A stretch of DNA of 9,400 nucleotides from an uncultured Sphingobacteriia bacterium. GTDB lineage: Bacteria; Bacteroidota; Bacteroidia; Chitinophagales; Chitinophagaceae. The stretch's first letter is position 1. Every line of letters starts with the position of its first letter. Below the pieces are notes generated by a model. That model worked only from the letters and a program-made list of their open reading frames with translations, had not been told where the DNA came from and did not search any database. This document shows, piece by piece, positions 1-6,855 of the stretch. The stretch spans positions 1 to 9,400 of the forward strand of contig CAMFKK010000063.1 of assembly GCA_945957225.1 (NCBI GenBank). The letters run 5' to 3'. The position numbers and the translations under genes were made by a program.

Positions 1-1593
1 AATTTATATAGGTCAGTCAATGGTTTTACTACCACAGGAGCCACCAACAAAATTGGAGGTTATAGCTCCACCAATTCACACCCAGACATGCATGGCTTAT
101 TGTTTGATCCAACCAATGTAAAAAAAGCCTATAATTTCAATGACGGAAGTATTCAATTTACCAATGATATAACCGCAACGCCAGTGGTTTGGAACTTTAT
201 CAAGAATTATCAAACCCTTCAATATTATCATGTAGCCATTGACCCTGAAACTGGCAAGAATAATTTTATGGGGGGTGCTCAAGACAATGGTACTTGGTAC
301 AGAGACGCCACACTTAATTTAGCGAATCCAAGACCTGCGGATAGGCCAGGAATTGACGATTATTTTAACATGTTTGGAGGAGATGGCGTAGCAGTTGATA
401 TTGCCAATATTAATGCAGGCAAACAATTAATCTATTATGGATTTCAAAGTGGTTCGGCCTATAGAGATGAGGTTTTAGATTATAACAATTACCCAGGCGG
501 AAGCATTAGACCCAAGGTATCTGAAATGATTTCTAATGGCAGTGGTGGATGGGGAGATTTTGTCACTTATTTTAAACTAAGCAATGCCAATTCAGAAGTC
601 CTATTCTATGCCAACTATTATAACCTGTTTAGAACCACTTCTGCAAGTACGGTTGATAGCACCAAATGGACCAAAATGACTGGAGTAGCTCTGGCTACAG
701 ATCAGGGTGGATCTACCCCAGTTTCTATAAGAACCATTGATTTTTCTTGGGGACCTTACAAAACTACCCATGCTATGTATTATGGTACCAGCAATGGTAA
801 AATATACCGTTTGAATGATTATGCCAATGCAGATGCACTAGCCATGCCTGTTGATATTTCACCTGCAGGACTAGCGGGTAATGTGGTTGATATTGCTGTA
901 AACCCCAATGATGATAATGAGGTGATGGCAGTTGTTTCAAACTATAATACCAATAGTATTTGGTGGACTTATAATGCAAAATCAGCCACGCCAAGTTGGT
1001 CTAATGCAGAAGGTAATCTAACCTTACCTTCTATTCGTTCCTGTGTAATTGCTCCTAAGTTAGAAAATGGCGTTCCAGTAACTGAATATTATGTGGGTAC
1101 TTCTGTGGGTTTATTCACTACAGCAAGCATTGGTAAAACCTTGGGGGCAGGCGGCTCTATTGTATGGTCTAGAGAAGGTGCTTCCCTATTAAACTTTGCA
1201 GTAATTACTTCTTTAGACTATCGCCCAGCAGATAATACCCTACTTATAGGCACCCATGGTAATGGTATGTATTATACTATTATTGGTTCACCCAATTTTA
1301 ATCCAAATACATCCACAGCCATTGCAACAGCTATTTTAAATGACAAAAACTTTATCAAGGTATTCCCAACCGTGAGTAAGGGAACTTATCAATATGGTCA
1401 GGGTAGTTTAACTGGTATTAAATCTATGCAAGTACAGGTGTATAATATGTGGGGGCAACCAGTTTACAGCCAATCTGTGAACTATGGATCAGGTACTATT
1501 CCACTGGGCAATCTGGCAGCAGGCAATTATGTGATTCAGATTACTAGCGATAATAAAAAATATCAAACCATTCAAAAAGTGATTAAACAATAG
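1..1593 (+). CDS. Secreted BNR/sortilin-like beta-propeller protein with T9SS type A sorting domain, 5'-partial
   Basis: The frame is open from base 1, so the gene begins before the window and the ATG at 88 is internal; 530 residues are visible. The N-terminal part has motifs typical of BNR/VPS10 (sortilin-like) propellers: an HPDMHGLLFDP segment at residues 27-37 and a GGAQDNGTW segment near residue 92. Repeated aromatic and glycine-rich blades follow. The last about 80 residues (from about 450, bases 1348-1590) match a T9SS type A sorting domain: a VFPTVSKG start, a VYNMWGQPVYSQ strand, an LAAGNYVIQI turn and a lysine-rich end. Members of this group are exported by a Sec signal (not visible here) and then carried across the outer membrane by T9SS to the surface or medium. 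The substrate is unknown; glycan binding or hydrolysis is possible, but no catalytic residues can be assigned. The next gene starts 3 bp after the stop, which suggests an operon. Confidence 0.85.
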   Translation, partial: NLYRSVNGFTTTGATNKIGGYSSTNSHPDMHGLLFDPTNVKKAYNFNDGSIQFTNDITATPVVWNFIKNYQTLQYYHVAIDPETGKNNFMGGAQDNGTWYRDATLNLANPRPADRPGIDDYFNMFGGDGVAVDIANINAGKQLIYYGFQSGSAYRDEVLDYNNYPGGSIRPKVSEMISNGSGGWGDFVTYFKLSNANSEVLFYANYYNLFRTTSASTVDSTKWTKMTGVALATDQGGSTPVSIRTIDFSWGPYKTTHAMYYGTSNGKIYRLNDYANADALAMPVDISPAGLAGNVVDIAVNPNDDNEVMAVVSNYNTNSIWWTYNAKSATPSWSNAEGNLTLPSIRSCVIAPKLENGVPVTEYYVGTSVGLFTTASIGKTLGAGGSIVWSREGASLLNFAVITSLDYRPADNTLLIGTHGNGMYYTIIGSPNFNPNTSTAIATAILNDKNFIKVFPTVSKGTYQYGQGSLTGIKSMQVQVYNMWGQPVYSQSVNYGSGTIPLGNLAAGNYVIQITSDNKKYQTIQKVIKQ

Positions 1594-1596
1594 GTT

Positions 1597-2136
1597 ATGC
1601 GTAGATCTTTGTTAACTGGAATTGTGGTATTCTTGGGTTTATCATTGATAGCCAAGGGGCAAACCAATAAACCAACTACCCCCTCTCTTAGATTAAGAGC
1701 TTATGAAAGGGTGTTTATCAATGGTGTAGCTCCCTCCCCTGTAATGGAGGTTGGTGGTAAAGAAACCAAGGTAAAAGTAACACCTACCAAACCCGTTTAC
1801 TATATCTACCTGATTGCTAATAAAGTGCCCTATATTAAAATTGAAAAAGTCTGGATCAAACAACAATTGTATACTGCCACAATTGCTAGGGTGCCTTCAA
1901 AACCCGTGCTAATAGATAATGGAAAGCAAAAAGATACCCTAGTAAAATATACAGACGAAGCTGTTTGGCAAATAACCATTAAGGACTTAGTCACAAAAGG
2001 TACCAAGCCCAAAAAAGATATTGCTGATAAGGTGGCTGCCAATGAATTGGTCTTGCGTTTAAATGACAAAAGCGGCGCGGTTTATACTAGGGTGGCAAAA
2101 ACCTTTACCAAGCTTGAACCTCAAGCGGGAATGTAA
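1597..2136 (+). CDS. Small exported protein of unknown function
   Basis: This 179-residue protein is not one I recognise. The N-terminus (MRR, then a hydrophobic stretch to about residue 19, then AKG before QTN) reads as a Sec signal peptide with a likely signal peptidase I cut near residue 21. There is no lipobox cysteine, so it is probably periplasmic or secreted. The mature part is basic, mostly beta-prone (alternating V/I/Y with K/T), and has no cysteines, repeats or membrane segments. The start is well fixed: the ATG lies 3 bp after the stop of the propeller gene, so the two are probably co-transcribed and translationally coupled. That suggests a role linked to the T9SS cargo, such as a partner or a component of the same surface assembly, but this is inference from position only. 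A composite repeat with a terminator begins 14 bp after its stop. Confidence 0.75.
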   Translation: MRRSLLTGIVVFLGLSLIAKGQTNKPTTPSLRLRAYERVFINGVAPSPVMEVGGKETKVKVTPTKPVYYIYLIANKVPYIKIEKVWIKQQLYTATIARVPSKPVLIDNGKQKDTLVKYTDEAVWQITIKDLVTKGTKPKKDIADKVAANELVLRLNDKSGAVYTRVAKTFTKLEPQAGM

Positions 2137-2154
2137 TGCCAAAATAGGGGATTT

Positions 2155-2189
2155 AGTGAAGAACGAAGAGTGAAGAGTGAAGAATGAAC
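2155..2189 (+). repeat. Heptanucleotide array, five AGTGAAG-type units
   Basis: Five 7-bp units run in phase: AGTGAAG, AACGAAG, AGTGAAG, AGTGAAG, AATGAAC. The TGA triplets at 2157, 2171 and 2185 fall in all three forward frames, because 7 is not a multiple of 3. The array therefore stops translation in every frame when read into the element from the left. Confidence 0.85.
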
Positions 2190-2209
2190 GATAATCTCAT
2201 TAAGCGAAT

Positions 2210-2232
2210 AAACCTAAGCTGCGCCTAGGTTT
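2210..2232. repeat. Conserved hairpin of composite repeat, copy 1
   Basis: AAACCTA (2210-2216) pairs with TAGGTTT (2226-2232). One mismatch and two further pairs lead to a TGC loop. The same hairpin recurs at 6856-6874 on the other strand with a perfect stem, so the base that differs there restores pairing. This hints that the structure is maintained, not only the sequence. Confidence 0.7.
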
Positions 2233-2257
2233 TAGTAAAAGACAAAGATTTTCATAT

Positions 2258-2297
2258 AAAGAATCCCTTGGCTAGGCCTAGGGATTCTTTGTTTTAT
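2258..2297. terminator. Bidirectional terminator-like hairpin after the propeller operon
   Basis: A 15-bp stem (2258-2272 with 2276-2290) has one mismatch and a 3-nt TAG loop. On the plus strand it ends in TTT followed by GTTTTAT; on the minus strand the AAA at its left edge gives a short T run. It would end transcripts of the two secreted-protein genes upstream. It is part of the composite repeat, so the operon seems to use a terminator carried by a dispersed element. Confidence 0.75.
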
Positions 2298-2315
2298 AGT
2301 GAATTGGGGCCTCCC

Positions 2316-2402
2316 CTTCACTTTCTTCTTCCTCCCACTCTTAACTCTTCGCTCTTCACTTTCTTCCTCCCACTCTTAACTCTTCATTTTTCACTCTTCA
2401 CT
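2316..2402 (-). repeat. Pyrimidine-rich heptamer array with an internal 32-35 bp duplication
   Basis: On the minus strand this is an AGTGAAG/AGTTAAG-type heptamer array. In plus-strand reading the units include CTTCACT (2316, 2354, 2396), CTTAACT (2340, 2375), CTTCGCT (2347), CTTCATT (2382) and TTTCACT (2389). A larger unit is duplicated in tandem: 2316-2350 and 2354-2385 are identical except for a 3-base CTT insertion in the first copy. Minus-strand TGA triplets occur in all three frames. The array faces the one at 2155-2189, so the two form long imperfect terminal inverted repeats. Confidence 0.85.
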
Positions 2403-2483
2403 TCTTTTTATGCCATCGTTTGCGCATAAATATTGTGACCCATTAATCAATCTAGTTTACCTTTATTTTCTAAACTCGATTGT

Positions 2484-3212
2484 ATGTTGGAACCATGGCG
2501 TACTGGTAAGGTAATAAAAATTGAAAACGAAACCAGTTCTACCCGAAGATTTTGGATTCAAGTTCCAGAATTAACGGAATTTTCTTTTGAACCAGGACAG
2601 TTTGTAACCTTAGATTTACCCATTCATGAACAGAAAAACAAGCGCTGGAGATCTTATTCCATAGCTTCCGCTCCAGACGGAACCAATGTGTTTGAATTGG
2701 TGATTGTTTTACTGGAAGGTGGTCTTGGAACAACTTATTTGTTCAATGAAGTAAGCGTTGGAACAGAGATTCTCTTGCGAGGTCCACAAGGTAAATTCAC
2801 ATTACCTGAAGATACTGATAAAGACCTTGTATTAATTTGCACAGGAACCGGTATTGCACCTTTCCGTTCCATGGTACACCATATCACTAAACACCAATTA
2901 GCCTATCAAAATGTTCATTTGGTATTTGGTTGCAGGCATTTTGCTGATGGTTTATACATCAATGAACTAAAAGCCTTACAAGCAGCCCATCCAAATATTC
3001 AGTTTCACCCTTGTTATTCAAGAGAAGCTGAAGTGCCTGCTGGAACCCACAAAGGCTATGTTCACCCAGTTTATGAGCTGTTGACTGAAAATGGTAAACG
3101 CCCAGCCAATTTCTATTTATGCGGCTGGAAAAACATGGTGGATGAAGCCAAACAGCGCATTCTGGCCATGGGTTATGATAAAAAAGCCATTCACTTAGAA
3201 TTGTACGGTTAG
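2484..3212 (+). CDS. Ferredoxin-NADP reductase-like flavoprotein (FNR family oxidoreductase)
   Basis: This 242-residue protein has the two-domain layout of the FNR superfamily. An N-terminal FAD-binding beta-barrel (about 1-105) carries the RSYS flavin motif at residues 56-59 and a GGLGTTYL segment at 79-86. A C-terminal NAD(P)-binding domain carries GTGIAPFRSM at 121-130 and the CGWKNMVDEAK motif from 213. The protein ends in ELYG, close to the C-terminal aromatic that stacks on the flavin in many FNRs. There is no 2Fe-2S domain, so it would need a separate partner such as ferredoxin or flavodoxin. The role is hydride transfer between NAD(P)H and FAD, and a cytosolic location is expected since no signal peptide is seen. 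The family does not fix the partner or the direction. It stands alone after a terminator-bearing repeat, and its stop codon overlaps that of the convergent gene. Confidence 0.85.
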   Translation: MLEPWRTGKVIKIENETSSTRRFWIQVPELTEFSFEPGQFVTLDLPIHEQKNKRWRSYSIASAPDGTNVFELVIVLLEGGLGTTYLFNEVSVGTEILLRGPQGKFTLPEDTDKDLVLICTGTGIAPFRSMVHHITKHQLAYQNVHLVFGCRHFADGLYINELKALQAAHPNIQFHPCYSREAEVPAGTHKGYVHPVYELLTENGKRPANFYLCGWKNMVDEAKQRILAMGYDKKAIHLELYG

Positions 3213-3568
3213 AATTGACCGGTTCCTAATAAAACCAAAGTACAGGCTTCCAGGGTTTCAATACCAAGGGAGCCTGCTTTTTTTTCAAGTATTTCATTTT
3301 CAGTTCCCGGATTAAATAGAATCCGCTTGGGTTTCAAAGAAAGGATATAGTCCTCCATCTCTGCTTGCAAATCAGGATTTATATACAGGGTTACAGTATC
3401 TACTGCTTCAATCTTGGGTTGACCAGTTTGAATTTCCGTATCGCCAATCTTGCCTGATTTTCTTCCCACAGCTATTACAGGGTGTCCGTATTTTTTCAAT
3501 TTTTCTACCGCCAAAAAACTATACCGTTCCGGATTTTCTGAGGCTCCAATGACTACGGTTTTTTTCAT
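3209..3568 (-). CDS. CoA-binding domain protein (CoA_binding_2, YccU-like)
   Basis: This 119-residue protein fits a single CoA_binding_2 Rossmann domain. It has a KKTVVIGASENPERYSF start, a central strand followed by a VDTVTLYINP segment, and a C-terminal NPGTENEILEKKA segment followed by the EACTLVLLGTG strand. Small stand-alone members of this family bind CoA or nucleotides and resemble the N-terminal domain of succinyl-CoA synthetase; their cellular role is poorly defined. The length is normal for the stand-alone family and no parts seem missing. It converges on the FNR-like gene: the two stops share 3209-3212, where TTAG reads TAG forward and gives TAA in reverse. Its 5' side faces the histone-like gene across a 129-bp region with two dyads. 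Confidence 0.85.
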   Translation of the reverse strand: MKKTVVIGASENPERYSFLAVEKLKKYGHPVIAVGRKSGKIGDTEIQTGQPKIEAVDTVTLYINPDLQAEMEDYILSLKPKRILFNPGTENEILEKKAGSLGIETLEACTLVLLGTGQF

Positions 3569-3599
3569 GTTTCAAATTTTATAGGATGCTATTGGAAAT

Positions 3600-3629
3600 C
3601 TGTAAATAATCTTACAAATGAATTTACAG
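3600..3629. promoter_or_regulatory. Operator-like dyad CTGTAAAT-N14-ATTTACAG
   Basis: The arms 3600-3607 and 3622-3629 are perfect inverted repeats 14 nt apart. The size and spacing resemble a binding site for a dimeric regulator. It lies 32 bp upstream of the CoA-binding start and just upstream of the tentative promoter of the histone-like gene, so it could act on either. No regulator is encoded nearby, and the site could be chance in AT-rich DNA. Confidence 0.35.
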
Positions 3630-3660
3630 GATATATTGAATAAATTTTTTTAACTTACGT

Positions 3661-3691
3661 ATTAGTTTTAAAAACCATCACACAAACTAAT
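3661..3691 (+). promoter_or_regulatory. Leader inverted repeat ATTAGTTT-N15-AAACTAAT
   Basis: The arms 3661-3668 and 3684-3691 are perfect and lie directly before the ATG at 3698 of the histone-like gene. The left arm overlaps the tentative -7 box. It could be an operator or a weak leader hairpin near the ribosome entry region. The A/T-rich stem makes an RNA structure only marginally stable. Confidence 0.3.
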
Positions 3692-3697
3692 ACCATC

Positions 3698-4255
3698 ATG
3701 GCAAAAGCAAGTAAAAAAAAGGTAGCAAAAAAAGCAGCTCCTGCAAAGAAAGCGGCTCCTGCTAAAAAAGCGGCTCCTAAAAAAGCAGCCAAGAAAGCAG
3801 CTCCTAAAAAAGCAGTAAAAAAAGCAGCACCAGCTAAAAAAGCAGCAAAAAAAGTTGCTCCTAAAAAAGTAGCAAAAAAAGCAGCTCCCAAAAAAGCAGC
3901 AAAAAAAGCAGCTCCTAAAAAAGTTGCAAAGAAAGCAGCTCCTGCTAAAAAAACAGCAGTGAAAAAAGTGGTGAAAAAAGCGGCAGCAAAGAAAGCAGCT
4001 CCTAAAAAAGCAGCAGCAAAGAAAGCAGCTCCTGCTAAAAAAGCAGCACCTAAAAAAGCTGCTCCTGCTAAAAAGGTTGTAGCACCAAAACCCGCGCCAG
4101 CACCGGCTAAGAAGGCTGCTCCTAAAAAGAAAAAAGCAGTTAAAAAAGTGGTAGCACCAGCTCCTGCACCAGCTCCTGTTGTTGCAGAATTGTTTGCACC
4201 AGTTGTTGAAGCAACACCTGCTGCTGAAACAACACCTACTCCTACTGCAGAATAA
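3698..4255 (+). CDS. Lysine/alanine-rich histone H1-like DNA-binding protein with acidic-proline tail
   Basis: The 185 residues split in two. Residues 1 to about 150 are almost only K, A, P and V, built from degenerate AAPKKA/AAPAKKA units, like the C-terminal tails of eukaryotic H1 and bacterial H1-like proteins (Hc1, AlgP types). Residues from about 151 on are rich in P, A, V and T, with glutamates at 164, 171, 177 and 185 and no lysine. Such proteins bind DNA through charge without a folded domain and are thought to compact the nucleoid. The acidic tail could moderate binding or self-associate with the basic part (inference). The only aromatic is F166, so it would be invisible at 280 nm. 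The gene has its own spacer with dyads before it and a strong terminator after it, so it is probably monocistronic. Long cysteine/phenylalanine-rich frames on the opposite strand are antisense artefacts of the repeat. Confidence 0.85.
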   Translation: MAKASKKKVAKKAAPAKKAAPAKKAAPKKAAKKAAPKKAVKKAAPAKKAAKKVAPKKVAKKAAPKKAAKKAAPKKVAKKAAPAKKTAVKKVVKKAAAKKAAPKKAAAKKAAPAKKAAPKKAAPAKKVVAPKPAPAPAKKAAPKKKKAVKKVVAPAPAPAPVVAELFAPVVEATPAAETTPTPTAE

Positions 4256-4278
4256 TTTTTGCATTAACTAAATCATAT

Positions 4279-4327
4279 ACTCCTGCCATGTTTCTCAATG
4301 ATACATTGCAGGAGTTTTTTATTTTTT
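4279..4327 (+). terminator. Rho-independent terminator of the histone-like gene
   Basis: ACTCCTGC (4279-4286) pairs with GCAGGAGT (4308-4315). After one mismatch the stem continues with ATGT/ACAT (4288-4291, 4303-4306) around an 11-nt loop. Six T bases, one A and six more T follow. It sits 23 bp after the histone-like stop. It also shows that an ATG at 4298, inside the loop, is not the start of the next gene. Confidence 0.85.
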
Positions 4328-4354
4328 AGCATTCACTTTCAAGACTCTTACAAC

Positions 4355-6766
4355 ATGAAAAGAATTATTAGTAGCATATTCTTGTGCATTAGTTTTTTTG
4401 TTACAACAGCGCAATCCAATTCTAAGATGGCAGAGAAAACAAAAAACATGAAGAAAATGGAGGGCTATTTTAATTTTTGGTGGGACGCCACTACAGGAAA
4501 AATCTGGTTAGAAGTAGACAAATTTGATCAGGAATTTCTCTATGTAAATACTATGCCTGCCGGACTGGGTTCTAATGATATTGGACTTGATAGGGGCCAA
4601 ATTGGTGATAGCCGCATTGTTTTTTTTAACAAAGTGGGAAAAAAATTATTCTTGGTTCAGCCCAATTATGACTTTAGAGCCAATACCAGCAATACCAATG
4701 AACTAAGGGCTGTAAGACAGTCTTTTGCCCAATCCATCATTGGCAACTTTAGTATTGAAGAGGAAGAAGGAGGTAAAGTGCTAGTGGACGCAACAGCATT
4801 TCTTACTAGGGATGCCCATGGCGTAGCAGATAAAATTAGAAATATAAGACAGGGCTCCTATGCTTATAATGAAGCTCGTTCTGCTATTTATTTACCCGGT
4901 ACAAAAAACTTTCCTTTGAATTCAGAATTTGAAGCAACGGTAAGTTTTACAGGAGGTAATGACGCAGGGCGCTTTGTGGCTAGTGTTACCCCTTCCACAG
5001 AAGCCATTACAGTAAGGCTACACCATAGTTTTGTACAGTTACCAGATAATCAATACCAACCTCGTAAATACGATATTAGAAGCGGCTATTTTGGCATTAG
5101 CTATTATGACTATGCCAGTCCTTTTACGGATCCAATTGAGAAAATGTTTATCAGTAGACATCGCTTGCAAAAGAAAAATCCCCAAGCAGCCATTAGCGAG
5201 CCTGTAAAACCCATTATCTACTATTTAGACAATGGTACACCAGAACCCATTAGATCTGCCTTATTAGACGGTGCAAAGTGGTGGAACCAAGCTTTTGAAG
5301 CTGCGGGTTATAAAGACGCTTTTATTGTAAAAGTATTACCTGATTCTGCAGACCCCATGGATATCCGTTATAATATTATCAATTGGGTTCACCGTTCTAC
5401 CAGGGGTTGGAGTTATGGCGCTACCGTTACTGATCCTAGAACAGGAGAAATTATCAAAGGACAGGTGACACTGGGTTCTTTGCGTGTAAGACAGGATTAC
5501 CTCATTTTCACTGGATTATTATCTCCTTTTGAAACGGGCAAACCAGTTCCAGAAACCATGAAAAATGCCGCACTTCAGCGTCTGCGTCAATTGGCAGCAC
5601 ATGAAGTTGGGCATACCCTTGGATTGCAACACAACTATGCATCTAGCTTTAATGATAGGGCATCTGTGATGGATTATCCGCACCCTAATCTGAGTGTAAA
5701 TGCTGCTGGACAGATAGATTTTTCACATGTCTATACCAATGAAATTGGACTTTGGGATAAACGCGCCATTCAATATGGCTATACTGACTTTGCCCCAGGT
5801 ACTAATGAAACCAACGCGCTCAATGGCATCTTGGAAGAGAATACCAAGAATGGGGTTTTATTTATTGCCGATATGGACGCTAGAGCCGCAGGGGGAATGC
5901 ATCCCTACGCACATTTATGGGATAATGGCAAGGACGCCAGTGATGGTTTAAAAGAGGTATTGGCTGTTCGCAAAAAAGCCATGGATGGATTTTCTGAAAA
6001 TGCCATTGCCCCCAATACACCTATGTCCAAATTGGAAGACGTATTAGTGCCTTTGTACAATGCACACCAATACCAATTAGAAGCCAATTGCAAGTTGATT
6101 GGGGGTATGAATTATAGTTATGCAGTAAGAGGAGATAACCAACAGAAACCAGAAATTCTCTCTAAAGCTATTCAAGAAAAAGCGCTGAATGCGGCATTGG
6201 ATTGTTTGTCTCCCGAAACCCTAACCATTTCTGATAGGATTATCAAACTGATTCCACCAAGACCACCCATGTATTATGGTATTGGAGAATTGTTTCAGAA
6301 AAGAACAGGTATGAGTTTTGATCCCTTGGCTGCAGCAGAAGCATTAACCCATTTTGAATTGGGCTTTTTATTCAATACGGATAGGGCTAATAGATTGGTA
6401 CAATTCAAAGCCCAAGCTGGAACACCAGGATGGGATGATGTTCTTGACGCCATTATTCAAAAAACCTGGAAAGCCCCATTGGAAAAAGGTTTGAAACAAC
6501 AAGTACAATTACAGACCCAACAATTGGTTTTGAGTTGGCTATTAAACCTTAGTCAACATGAGCAAGCTGGATTTCAGGTAAAAGCTATTTGTTATAGCAG
6601 ATTACAAGCTTTAAAATCATATGCTACCGCGCAAGAAAAAGCCAACCCGGCACTAGCTGCGCATTATGCTTATACTGTTGAGCGGATTAATAAACCCAAA
6701 GACATGATAGTTCCAACGCCCAAAACAATTGCGCCAGGTGCTCCAATAGGTTGCGACATTGAGTGA
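4355..6766 (+). CDS. Secreted zinc-dependent metalloprotease, metzincin of the DUF5117/DUF5118/DUF4953 group
   Basis: The 803-residue protein carries the full metzincin signature HEVGHTLGLQH at residues 416-426: zinc ligands H416, H420 and H426, catalytic E417, and the conserved glycine G423. A Met-turn segment SVMDY follows at 437-441. The start at 4355 is chosen over the in-frame ATG at 4298 because it gives a clean signal peptide (MKR, hydrophobic core, TTA before QSN, cut near residue 19) and leaves the upstream terminator outside the gene. After the signal, a GYFNFWWD segment resembles DUF5118. The region to about 290 resembles DUF5117, and the part around and after the active site resembles DUF4953. 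The product is probably exported to the periplasm or beyond; there is no T9SS domain or lipobox. Its peptide substrate is unknown. The stop codon TGA (6764-6766) lies inside the first heptamer of the downstream repeat. Confidence 0.88.
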   Translation: MKRIISSIFLCISFFVTTAQSNSKMAEKTKNMKKMEGYFNFWWDATTGKIWLEVDKFDQEFLYVNTMPAGLGSNDIGLDRGQIGDSRIVFFNKVGKKLFLVQPNYDFRANTSNTNELRAVRQSFAQSIIGNFSIEEEEGGKVLVDATAFLTRDAHGVADKIRNIRQGSYAYNEARSAIYLPGTKNFPLNSEFEATVSFTGGNDAGRFVASVTPSTEAITVRLHHSFVQLPDNQYQPRKYDIRSGYFGISYYDYASPFTDPIEKMFISRHRLQKKNPQAAISEPVKPIIYYLDNGTPEPIRSALLDGAKWWNQAFEAAGYKDAFIVKVLPDSADPMDIRYNIINWVHRSTRGWSYGATVTDPRTGEIIKGQVTLGSLRVRQDYLIFTGLLSPFETGKPVPETMKNAALQRLRQLAAHEVGHTLGLQHNYASSFNDRASVMDYPHPNLSVNAAGQIDFSHVYTNEIGLWDKRAIQYGYTDFAPGTNETNALNGILEENTKNGVLFIADMDARAAGGMHPYAHLWDNGKDASDGLKEVLAVRKKAMDGFSENAIAPNTPMSKLEDVLVPLYNAHQYQLEANCKLIGGMNYSYAVRGDNQQKPEILSKAIQEKALNAALDCLSPETLTISDRIIKLIPPRPPMYYGIGELFQKRTGMSFDPLAAAEALTHFELGFLFNTDRANRLVQFKAQAGTPGWDDVLDAIIQKTWKAPLEKGLKQQVQLQTQQLVLSWLLNLSQHEQAGFQVKAICYSRLQALKSYATAQEKANPALAAHYAYTVERINKPKDMIVPTPKTIAPGAPIGCDIE

Positions 6767-6782
6767 AGCGTGAAGAGTGATT
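6762..6782 (+). repeat. Heptamer array, three units, overlapping the metalloprotease stop
   Basis: The units are AGTGAAG, CGTGAAG and AGTGATT. TGA at 6764, 6771 and 6778 covers all three forward frames, and the one at 6764 is the actual stop codon of the metalloprotease. Confidence 0.8.
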
Positions 6783-6797
6783 TTATCTAAAATATAT

Positions 6798-6834
6798 AAA
6801 GAAACCCTTGGCTTTGCCAAGGGTTTCTCATTTT
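6798..6834. terminator. Bidirectional terminator between the metalloprotease and E2 genes
   Basis: GAAACCCTTGGC (6801-6812) and GCCAAGGGTTTC (6816-6827) form a perfect 12-bp stem with a TTT loop. On the plus strand TCATTTT follows; on the minus strand the stem is followed by TTTATATATT. It can serve both convergent genes. It is the counterpart of the hairpin at 2258-2290. Confidence 0.85.
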
Positions 6835-6855
6835 GAAGAATTTAATTTTACTAAA

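Larger units (their letters stand above)
2150..2402. repeat. Composite intergenic repeat, copy 1 (heptamer array - hairpin - terminator hairpin - inverted heptamer array)
   Basis: Most of the 347-bp gene-free stretch 2137-2483 is this element. In order it holds AGTGAAG-type heptamers (2155-2189), a hairpin (2210-2232), a terminator-like hairpin (2258-2290), a small GC hairpin with AGTGAA/TTCACT flanks (2298-2322) and CTTCACT-type heptamers on the opposite strand (2316-2402). A second copy lies inverted at 6762-6936. Bases 2150-2186 match the reverse complement of 6900-6936 at 36 of 37 positions. Bases 2212-2240 match the reverse complement of 6846-6874 at 28 of 29. The 25-bp spacer between these blocks has the same length in both copies. 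Homology stops sharply at 2150. No open frame inside looks coding. The remaining bases 2403-2483 are AT-rich leader of the next gene with no clear motif. Confidence 0.85.
3569..3697. promoter_or_regulatory. Divergent intergenic region between the CoA-binding and histone-like genes
   Basis: This AT-rich spacer must hold promoters for both flanking genes. For the plus-strand gene a weak match to the Bacteroidota promoter (TTTG near -33, TAnnTTTG near -7) is TTGA at 3636-3639 with TAGTTTTA at 3663-3670, spaced 23 bp. It departs from consensus at both boxes, so it is tentative. Two perfect 8-bp inverted repeats lie in the spacer and are listed separately. Confidence 0.4.

Noticed and set aside
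88..90. ATG at 88 as the start of the propeller gene
   Set aside because: The frame is open to base 1 and the residues before it belong to the conserved HPDMHG motif, so the gene is truncated by the window edge.
2155..2402. CRISPR array
   Set aside because: The repeat units are 7 bp with no unique spacers of regular length, and no cas genes are present.
2419..2465. Promoter for the FNR-like gene (TTTG at 2419 or TTGTG at 2434 with TACCTTTA at 2458)
   Set aside because: The boxes only partly match the Bacteroidota consensus and the spacing is ambiguous, so it was not listed as a feature.
3655..4264. Long minus-strand frames (198 and 78 residues) rich in C, F, S, R or in A, F, opposite the histone-like gene
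   Set aside because: They are the antisense reading of a low-complexity lysine/alanine repeat that avoids stops by composition. The plus-strand frame has a sensible start, family resemblance and terminator.
4298..4354. Upstream in-frame ATG for the metalloprotease
   Set aside because: It lies in the loop of the terminator of the preceding gene and would put a non-signal extension before a good signal peptide that begins at 4355.
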